Of a DNA stretch of 64,000 nucleotides, positions 13,287 to 23,000 are shown one piece after another. The notes beneath the pieces are model-generated. The model saw only the letters and a program-made list of their open reading frames with translations. It did not search any database and had not been told where the DNA came from. Source of the DNA: Aporrectodea caliginosa. Taxonomy: Eukaryota; Annelida; Clitellata; Crassiclitellata; Lumbricidae. A program made the position numbers and the translations under genes. Position 1 is the first letter of the stretch. Each line of letters begins with the position of its first letter. The stretch covers positions 861,001-925,000 of the forward strand of contig JACEVL010000831.1 of assembly GCA_020284085.1 (NCBI GenBank). The letters run 5' to 3'.

Positions 13287-13798
13287 ACATCGCGGCGCTG
13301 GTATCAATTAGTGACCAGACTGACCGGCCTCCCGTCAGTCTACCGCGACTCCAGCCCGAGATTAGCATCATGACATCTGCGACGGCCACTGAAGCTTGGC
13401 GCGCCTCCCCCGCCGTCGTGCCGAAACCTCCGAATCGCTATACTGGGTTCTGGCAAGCCGTGATGAAAGATCGGGCCTGCAGATGCCAGAGAGAAAAGTC
13501 TCGATTACAAAGGACGATCTGTTTCGCCGATCAGTCCACCCCGCCTTCCTCTCCTCGCTACACACCAGGCCCAGGCGAAGACGATAGAGAAACCTGTGAT
13601 CCCCGTCCGCCTCAGTGCGTACACGAGGTCGTTTCCCCACCCTCAGCTTCTGAGGAGAAGCCCCGATCGCCTTCGCCGCAGACGAAGACTCCTCCACGCC
13701 GACAGCTGCTGGGTCAGATAACAGCCGGATCATGCCCGGATGGCCTTCTTCCCCATCCAAAGTGCCAGCGGTCATCAGGGCGAACAGGAATTCACTAA
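13157..13798 (+). CDS. LTR-element second ORF, Pro/Ser-rich
   Basis: Open frame of 213 codons overlapping the end of the 400-codon ORF by 130 nt in another frame. It is rich in Pro, Ser and Arg (KTPPRRQLLGQ). No enzymatic motif. It may be a degenerate polyprotein tail; expression is unproven. Confidence 0.25.
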   Translation: MFSSPVANETLSSSAPAEQPHGQEALSANRYPAEVPAEQQSHLDIAALVSISDQTDRPPVSLPRLQPEISIMTSATATEAWRASPAVVPKPPNRYTGFWQAVMKDRACRCQREKSRLQRTICFADQSTPPSSPRYTPGPGEDDRETCDPRPPQCVHEVVSPPSASEEKPRSPSPQTKTPPRRQLLGQITAGSCPDGLLPHPKCQRSSGRTGIH

Positions 13799-14400
13799 TT
13801 ACCCGCGGAGGTCTAGCAGCCAAGTGTCGACGCTTGATTGTACCTCGACCGACCAGAGACATCTACGGAGAGGACGAAGCCACCGCACCACCTCCCGCCC
13901 ATGGAACCACCGGAGTCACAGGTGATACGCTACCCGTCGACACGATGTCGCTACCCCCACTCGCAGCTCCTCAGCCTTCGCTGCCGCCCAAGACCCCTCC
14001 ACGCCGACACCTGCGTAAACGGAAGGCTGGGCGAATGGTCAGAGCAGGCGTGCTGTGATTCACCCGAGTCGACGGTCGACATTTACTGATTCCAGATGTG
14101 CCATTCAGTAACTGTCGAAGATCATACAAGAGACTTTGCAAGTTGCTGTGAACCTACCGAACACTTACGAGAGACTTTTACTTCAACGCATATTGCCTAT
14201 AGACTATAGTAGATACATTTAGATTTGGCCATTAGGAACCTATTCTCCAAGACACTAGGATTTACTGCGATAGATTTATTAGATTTAACTAACCATTCGA
14301 AAAGGGAAAGATGTGACGACATAGGTCGACAGTAGGAATTATAGATTAGGAAGTACAGTAACTGATTAACGATTAGATAACTTTACTTAGAGAAGGAAGA

Positions 14401-14627
14401 TGTGACGTGTAGGTTGACAGGTCTACGCAGATCGCCATTGGACATTAGAGCTAGTAGGCCACGCCCACAGCGATCCAACAGTAGGCTATACATACTGACC
14501 GCTGACGCTAACACGTCGCATTCGGTATAGAGGCATACGGACTGTTAGGCTAGGCTATAGCATGTATAATAATAAGTAACAATAAAGTATATTAAGTAAC
14601 AGCACGTTACATCTTGATACTGTTACA
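14401..14627 (+). repeat. Right LTR (227 bp)
   Basis: Identical by eye to 11758-11984 and preceded by a polypurine tract. Confidence 0.85.
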
Positions 14628-14969
14628 ACCCAAAGTCAGAATTACAGAAACATGAAATGGTTCAATATTTCAATGCCAGACATAACAAGTTTCCCTAAGT
14701 ATGGACATTTTACATCCATATTGCATTCTTTACACTCACAGCCCTGAAGGAAAAAAATTCCAGTTCAAGATATTCACGAGGTATTCCATTTAACTCAGTC
14801 GGCATACTTCACTTCCTGCTCACATCAGTTATACCAGCAAATATTGCACCCAATAACCCTCCTGTTGCACTTTGAGCACTAGCACAGTTGCTCTGAAAAG
14901 CTTTGAAATTCATTGCCCATATCTGTGCAATTTAACTGATGACACGTGCATGTAATAATGGTATCAGGA

Positions 14970-15062
14970 TCATAATCAATAAATCAATCAAACAATCAAT
15001 CAATCGTCATTTATTGATCCATGATTCGTTTTTGCACAGACAATAACAATTGAAGATCATAC
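14970..15062 (-). repeat. LINE/SINE tail with (AATC)n
   Basis: (AATC)n followed by GTCATTTATTGATCCATGATT. The same arrangement of an AATC run next to a TTTATT word occurs at 22222-22275 and 40273-40330, so this is a dispersed 3' end in minus orientation. Confidence 0.45.
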
Positions 15063-15095
15063 ACAAATAAACAGTTAAATTACTACTGGTAAGTT

Positions 15096-15268
15096 CAGTG
15101 GTGGCGCCAGGGGGGCTAGGGGGTGCTTAGCCCCCCCTAACTGCGGTTCAGCCCCCCCAAAAAGAAAGGTTTTAAGCAAAAAAAAAGGTTGTCGCATCCC
15201 AATGGGAATAACTTACCATGGCTTTTTGAGCTTTAGCCCCCAAATCTGAAATACTGGCGCCGCCACTA
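15096..15268 (+). mobile_element. hAT-type MITE, 173 bp
   Basis: Left end CAGTGGTGGCGCCAG; right end reads TAGTGGCGGCGCCAG on the other strand (13 of 15 matched). The 8-bp flanks GGTAAGTT (15088-15095) and GGTAAGGT (15269-15276) differ at one base, as expected for an aged hAT target duplication. G- and C-rich runs lie inside both ends. No ORF. Confidence 0.8.
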
Positions 15269-16039
15269 GGTAAGGTACTATATACATGTATGATGTTACA
15301 GCATAAAACAGTTAACATGAAACTTTTAATCTAGGAATGATTCTTACTGGCTTATAACATTTTCCCCTTGTTCTTACTGACATACCTTTTGAAATGCTTC
15401 TTCAACAACCATGAGTTAAACTGTATTGCTGAAGCTTAGCACATAACAGCACATAACACATTGCCTCCTGAGTACTATAATGCTCTAACATGATTTTTTA
15501 CAAATGGAGTTTGGTATCAATTTCTTAAGTGAAACGTTTGCTCATCATTAGACAATAAAGCTAGCAGGTTTAAGTGGCTGTTTTATAGATATGAGGCAAT
15601 ATTTAAATGCTCTGTCTTATGAAACTGTATATTTTCTAAACATAGTTGGTATTACTCCTGTATGATTAGCATCCAATCACAAAGCTGCTTTCGTAATGTT
15701 ACAGCAACATTTCATTGAATAGTAATAGCTGTTAAAATGCTCTGTCATAATTATTATACGCAGGACTATGCTGAGTTAGAGCAAAGGTTTCACCAAAATG
15801 TGTGATAGAGCAATATAATTACTCAGAAGGGGATTTAGGATACATTGCTTTATGTTTAACTTAGAGCTTTATTACAGAAAAATATAATACTCAGGAGGTG
15901 ACATGCATACACAGTTTGACAGGACTTGCCAACAGGTGCAATTTCTGGTTGGAAGTAGTGGGGAAGTGATCTGTGATCGGGACTAGTAACAGGTTTCCTC
16001 CAACTTCAGTCCTATAATTGTAACCTGGTCATCTAAAGA

Positions 16040-16230
16040 CCACTGGCCGGACATCCATGGTCCAGCACAGCTGTGGTCAGTCCATCCTCCTGGAACAAGC
16101 TGCCTAAGAACTTGCGACATGAGCTTCTCAGCCTCTCTTGTGTTTTTTCCTCAAACACTTGAAGACCGTTTGTCTGATCATGGTTTTATTGTGTTAGGTC
16201 GGTAGCGCCTCTGATGATAAAATTTCCAAT
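16040..16230 (+). repeat. Degenerate CR1/L2-like LINE tail
   Basis: Shows the CCTGGAACAAGCTGCCTAAG arrangement (Ser-x-Trp-Asn-x-Leu-Pro in related copies), then a CGCCTCTGATGATAAAA end. Heavily decayed. Confidence 0.35.
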
Positions 16231-16360
16231 TTCCATGACCATCAGCAATTGCACTAGGCTGTGAATTATTCAGCTTTAAGTGTTAATCGATACATGCTAT
16301 CCATCTGCGTCTTGTTTTTACACACACCTCTACATCATCGTATAAGAAGTTGTAGCAGTC

Positions 16361-16366
16361 TTTATT
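16361..16366 (-). terminator. MIB2: Candidate MIB2 poly(A) signal
   Basis: TTTATT on plus gives AATAAA on minus, 142 nt beyond the stop codon. Confidence 0.5.
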
Positions 16367-16507
16367 GGTTTTAAATACATGTATCATTCATTTCCTTGAC
16401 TACATCTCATCCAGAAGTTATTCTGTTATTCTTACTAAATGATCATATGGCATTTCATCCTTAAAAGCACAGGCATTCGTCAAAGAACTGCGCAAGTGAA
16501 TTCGTCA

Positions 16508-17290
16508 TTAACTTCTCTTAAAAAGAGTTACACAGTTTTCAGTCGAATCTCCGCAAACATGGCAGGCTTTTAAATTCGTCGAGCACACATCACAGCAACC
16601 GTGACCACACAAAAAAACAACGTTGCGATCGTTTTGATTGCACCGCGTGCACAGAACAGACGAGTCTACAAACAAAATGCATTATGATTTGTACCAAGTA
16701 AATACAACAGACACTTCAAAAATGAAGAATACCATTGCTTCTTATACACTATCAAGGTCTTGTTTAGTCAATGTACTGAATCTTATATGATCTTCGTTGT
16801 AAACATTGAATTACCCGTACATAATTTGAGAAATCAACTCAATTCCTGCAATTGTTCAGTATTTGCTCATAAACAACAGCATAAAATAATACAATTAAAC
16901 TGCATTTGATTTCACCTTTTTTGCAAAATTCAGAAATGCACACGAGACCATATGACCTAGATCTAGACGAGTTTTATGTAGAGCTGCCAATTGTCCACAA
17001 TTTGCTGTCTTCAATTCGAAATTCTGCACTAATATCAAACTACAGTGCTTTTGAATAGTTGACGATTACGATTACATATTTAAGTATGATTTCTACAGAA
17101 ATAATTGGAACCTTGTCGGATGTAAGGTCTTGTGTCAGGTCCTGTGTCGTGTTTGATGACACTTTTGCAAAAGAAGCATTTCTTCATTCTCTGTCCACAT
17201 GCGTGGCATGCAATTCGATGACCGCATGGCTTAAATGTTACCTGCACTGGATTGTCCGAGCACATCAGACACTCGGTAGGACTTGTAAAG
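16508..17290 (-). other. MIB2: MIB2 exons 18-19: two C-terminal RING fingers
   Basis: Exon 18 encodes a C3HC4-type RING: CLMCSDNPVQVTFKPCGHR, then CHACGQRMKKCFFCK. Exon 19 encodes a second: CTRC, then FLCGHGCCDVC, then CHVCG, and ends at TAA 16508-16510. MIB1 has three RINGs and MIB2 two. The last RING normally recruits the E2. Confidence 0.9.
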
Positions 17291-19977
17291 CTGGAAAAAC
17301 ATGCAATACCCCTGAATTACACACAGGTATTCTGCATACATAATGGAACATATATTTCATAATCTCATATATAAGAGCATGTTTCCATACTTGCTCCATG
17401 CATGTTGGGATTATACTCACAATATACTAAGGGTCTGGCACTGGAGAAAGTAGAGCTGACATGGTAAACAGCAAACTGCTGGAATGTACAAAGTTTATTT
17501 ACATAGTACAGTATGCTGAACAGATGTGCTCTGATTTAACATAAGCCATTATTTTATATGAAAGAAAATGACACTGAAAAATAACTGAAAATACGAAACG
17601 TATCACATTGGCCAAATGTGGAATAGACTCTAAACAAAACTTGTATACACATTACACAGGACTGCAATATTTTCTCAAATATGCTAACAGTTCTGTTATT
17701 CACTTACTAAATTACAATAGCATTTAACATAACTTATGCACGCTTTGATAATTTATCTAAGCAGTCTAATTGATCAAATTGTTTACCAATCTGTTGGATT
17801 TTGACTGGACCCCTTCAACAGATCATAACTTGTCCAAAGTTATGTAGCCTTGTGTAGGTTGGCACCATGATGCACAAGTAGTTGTTACGCTTCAAGACAC
17901 ATCGAGTGATGCCTTGTGCATATGATATAAATGGTGCTATAGATGTCCACCGATAAGACTGCTATAAAAACTTTCAATCACAAACCTAGGTACTTGAATC
18001 ACAAGCCTAGGTACTTTGAATCACAAATCACAAAACTACCTATGGTAGGTATGGTACTTTGAATCATAAACCTAGGTACTTTGAATTACAAGCCTAGGCA
18101 CTTTGAATCACAAACCTAGGTACGTTACTTTGAGTCACAAAACCAGGTGAATGACTCTGCAGAAGATTGATTACTGGTTTAGAATCAGCAACGATGTCAA
18201 TGGGGGTTTTTCCCTTCACGTTGGCCTTTTGTAGGTCAGCACCATGATGCACAAGGAATACGGCAACAGGAAGCCAGTGTAGATTCTGCAGATCTGTCGG
18301 TAGATTAGCTTTCACCTACAGAAAACAGCCAATGCCTGGTTAAAAAGCTCTCCAGTCAGGTGGAACAAATTCCTATGCAGAGTATCATACCAGAATATTC
18401 TATTTCATTATAAAGTACAGTATGGCAAGGTGTGATAAGGCAAGGTAAGGTAACACAATGGTAAGGTAAGGTAAGTCAAGGCAAGAAACTCCATTTGTTT
18501 TAAACCAGAATATTCTATTTCATTATAGAGTACAGTATGGCAAGATCTCAACTAATATTAAGCTGCACAACCTAGCTCACCTTCAACATTCTTGGACCAT
18601 CCCAAACAAGAAACGTCTGAACAGGTGCTTCACTCCTAGTGCTAACCTCATACCCGGGTCTCACAACAATATGCCAGGCATGGTGCCCACTACCAAGCAT
18701 GGAAAGGACTTTGTCAGCACGGGAGTATTTGTCTGTTCAGGACTTCAGATCTCAACTAAAAACTCATTTTTTTCCTGCACTTATTTCCTTCATAGGCCGT
18801 TTCCATGTCTCCTTGGGCTCCTCTCTTTGCTTCTGACCAGAGCTCACACTAGAATCTGGCTTGCCAAACAATTTTAATTAATACCGGCTATCGACCAAAG
18901 TCTGAGCTTTATGACAATGGCGCTATAAAAATTCTTAGATTAGATTAGATTAGCATTTGCTAACTGATGTAATAATTATATTAATTCGTAATGATATTTA
19001 ACGTCATGTAGGCTAGCGCACAGATGCCTCTGAGTGGATATCTTGAAGGGGCTCTATTACCGTTCATTACATTACATTTGTGTGCATGCATGTTTACTGG
19101 TGTGCAAGTTCCAACCTTGCAGAACTATCGATAAACTCCATCTTGAACAATGTGGGCCTTTTAATGCAACACCACGATCACATAACTGAATTGAATTATA
19201 GCAGAGAGAGGCTGAAGATTCATAAGTGCGAGCCAGCCATTAAATTTTACTTCAAAATGTTTAGCAGTTACAGACATAGACTTCAAAGTTGTTTCTGCCA
19301 GAGTGTTTCCTCTTACGCCTGCTATGAGAGGAGCTTCCTTGAGCTGTGGAAATTTTTGTTCTTTGGGACTCTTCAGCGTCTCCATGTTCTCGTTCTTCAT
19401 CCATAAGAGAACCGTGTGCAACGGAGTGTTACCCTCTTCATCAACAACATTCACGTTGGCACCTTGAAACAAATACAAATACCTTCAGCCTAAGGTTAAA
19501 TAACTCCACCACTACCCTACCTATAGTAGTGCCAATCTAAAGCCTCGAGAAATGAGGAGGGTGATGCTAGTCATCTTTGTTCTGACACAGTTTCATTCAA
19601 TAGCAACTAACCTTAATGGGTAAAGTCCATGGCCAAATAAAGCATTGGATTCTAAATATGTATATCCACACATGTGAGTGCGTATGTATGTGCACACACT
19701 TACACATACATATTGTATGCATATGTGTATGTACATCAGTGTGTGTATGTGCCTATAGGTGTTATGTAGGTGTGTATTTCGATGCTTAATTTAACCTGTC
19801 AATATCTGTAATATCTCAAAGCCCAAGAGGAACAAGTTCATATGTAAGCAAACAATGCTCATATACTTTAAATCTTTGTCAGCACACACGTCATGACCAA
19901 ATTGCCAGGCAATGCGATTTACATAGCACCCAAAATAAAAGACTCATAAGCACAAAACTCATAAGCACATTAGCAAC

Positions 19978-20073
<96 letters not shown>

Positions 20074-23000
20074 TATCCATGAACTGACAGTTCTTATAAG
20101 TGGATTATTATAACTACTTTTGTATCCAAGGTAGAGATGATTCCTCAGGTTCCTAAACAACTGTTTATCTGGACAGAATAAAACACACCTGGAACAGCTA
20201 CATCTCATAAAGTTCTGGCTCAGCAAAAGTGCCATGGTAGGCAACAGTACTAAAATGCTGAATTTCAATTGCGATTATACTTATTATTATTATTGTTATT
20301 ATCATTCTCCATAAGCTGATAGTCCGCAAGTATACAATGATTTCTTCTTCTGACTGACCTTTGGTAACAATTGCTTCAAGAACAGGCATTTGATTCTGCA
20401 GGACAGCAACTTGAAGCGCTGTGTGACCAACAACATTTACAGCTTCCATGTTGGCCTTTCCCTGAATAGCAAAAAAAGATCAGCACCACGCTTAATATAC
20501 TTATAAGTCATTGCATTTAATGGACATACTTTAAATCTTTGCCCTTGATAAAAATATCAATTACCATTGTACTAAATGCTTATGTATTTCGATCAAGTTT
20601 TCTTCCAAATGTAATGTAATTAGATATTTTTATAGCACTTTTAAAGTGCCTCTCCCGCTTGCCTAAATGTTGCTACAGTTTGTTAAGAGCAGCAGTTTCA
20701 TCAGCAGTCAAATAATTCCTGAGCAACTTGAAAAAGTTTCCATTGTCAGATTCTTGCATGCACAGACAGAACCTGATCAAAAGAGCAGATGTCCAAGTTT
20801 GACAAATGACAAGGATCTACACCTCCAGTCTGAACCCATTCTTCAATTTCATTTTGTCAGAACTAGCTTTAGCTTTACCATACTTGCTTCTGTTTTGAAA
20901 TTGCTGCCATTTATGTTCCTGTTTAACTGACTGTCAATAATAATTTAGCACAGAGCTTTTGATGCTGAATATTAAAAACTGAAACATACAACGTCAATAA
21001 GCATTTCAGCGACTTTTCTGTGGCCGTTAATTGCGGCAACGTGTAAAGGAGTCATTCCGTCTTCCTTCTTCACGTTCACTAGTCCTGGAACTTTCCTCAG
21101 TATCAGCTCCACAGCCCTAAATAAATAAAATACATTGGAACCAAGTTTCACCAAATGCACTCCAGTTTAAAAGGCAGGGTTCACTGGTTATGTTCAATGA
21201 GCCTCGGTCACCCTGCTGAACATTTAATGCTAGTGTTTAGTGTTCTGCACATGTATGTACATACTTCCCCTAACTGTTTTATCACTACCTCTTAAATCCA
21301 AGTGTCTTTAGTCCCTTCTCAAACACTATTACTTTCACGAGTTAGGTAGTAATCTGGCCATTTATGTAGCTCTTTCTAAGAACCTCTACATCATAAGGTG
21401 GTTTGAAATTCTGTTCATTGTAGGCAATGTCGGCCTTAGGCACCGGCAAAGCAGGCTGCTCGCGGGGCGCCAAAATCCAGAGGCACCAGTATGTGTTTTA
21501 ACAGTATTGTTTTTCACTTTTTAGCCATTTCTTCAATTAGACCTACAGTGAATATTTTCAATTGAATTCAAAAGTTTCTCTTATGGAACAAATTTAAAAT
21601 AAAGTTGATTTCATTGCATCTTTTCAAGTGGGTGGACCATGGAGTGGGGGGCCAGAGGGAGCCCAATGTATGCTTTGCCTGGGGCGCCAATTGGAATCGG
21701 GTCGGCGCTGAATGTGGGTATGGTAAGGTCGACGTCAACACCCTAGAAGTCTTGAAATTCAACATCTGAATCTCACCTTCATTACGTATTAGACCTGTAT
21801 CTTGTTGCTTCTGATGCAAAGAGGTCTCATTTTTATATAGAAATTTGAGACGATCTTTCTCAGCTGTCAAGAAACGTCATGTTGAGATGTGATCAAGTAC
21901 TTACCCGCTATTTCCTGAGAGTGTGGCCTGATGTAAGATGTTAAATCCTCGTTCGTTCCTCGCTTGATAGTCAAAGCCTGGAGCAGCAACAAGCAACTCA
22001 ACCAGTTCGTTGTTGTTGCAGCTGATTGCATCATGAAGTGCAGTGTCACCCATGTTATCCTACAGTGTATATATATATATATATATACATATATACACAC
22101 ACACATATATATACATACATATATATATATACATACCAGTGAATACATATATAAAATATATACAACATATATATATTGCATATATTGCATATATATATTG
22201 CATATATTGCATATATTGATATTAAATATATTCAATCAATCAATCAATCAATATTTTATTGGTCCAACAAAAGACCATTACAAATCCTGTAACTGCATTG
22301 TTTAAGAAACAGAAAGTTCTTCGTTGGGTAATAATTTTCTAACTGTTTTCTAATAATTTCCCAATCGTTTTCTAACCGTTTTCTAATAATTTCCCAATCA
22401 TTTTCTAATCGTTTCCTAATCATTTCCTAGTCATTTTCTAACCATTTTCGAATCATTTTCCAATCGTTTTCTAATCGTTTTCTAATAGTTTTCTAATCAT
22501 TTCCTAATCATTTTCGTTTCCAATCATTTTCTAATCGTTTTCTATTTTTAAAAGTTTTAAACAATTTTTTGCGTTAACACGCGAATACACGTTGACCCAG
22601 TTCAACAGTGTCTCCCACCTGTCAAAAAAGATTGTCACCTCTGAGAGGTGCTTAATAAGTCCGTAAATAGAATAAAATAGCATAGAAGTAAGACTAATGG
22701 GTTTGGCAGCTTAAAAGAAGGCCACATTCATACTTTTAGATTTGTGGAGCAGTTGTTTTTCAGGAGAACTTCGATGCACCTGCGATGACCTTTACGAACG
22801 GCCATGTGCAACGGTGACAAAAGGTTATAGTTCACTAAGTTGACATCAGCCCCATATGCTATTAGCATTTCCAGGCAATTCGATTGATCTCTAAGCAAAA
22901 AACAGCAACTAATCCTTAATTTCACATAAAATTATTACATAAATAGCATAACAGCAAAACTGGTAACTGTGAATGACTGTTGCAAAATAAATCATGTACA

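Larger units (their letters stand above)
11758..14627 (+). mobile_element. Young LTR retroelement without visible pol
   Basis: Two 227-bp direct repeats flank a 2416-bp interior and match at every base I compared, so insertion or gene conversion is recent. Each repeat starts TGTGACG and ends TGTTACA (TG...CA). Directly inside the left repeat is TGGTGTCAGAG (from 11985), which fits a tRNA primer-binding site, with a 3' TGTCACCA-type end complement as in tRNA-Leu. Directly before the right repeat is a purine tract AGAGAAGGAAGA (14389-14400). I find no reverse transcriptase, integrase or protease motif. The 5-bp flanks (ttgaa and accca) do not match, so no target duplication is visible. It may be non-autonomous and moved in trans, or recombinant. 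Confidence 0.8.

Noticed and set aside
13368..13862. 164-codon minus-strand ORF
   Set aside because: Shadow inside the GC-rich interior of the LTR element; no motif.
17059..17343. 94-codon plus-strand ORF
   Set aside because: Antisense of the MIB2 RING exon 18.
19891..20268. ORF with a run of more than 30 Met
   Set aside because: Translation of the ATC microsatellite in a MIB2 intron.
21430..21725. Possible MITE with GGCGCC words at both ends
   Set aside because: Inverted ends do not align well and no flanking duplication was found.
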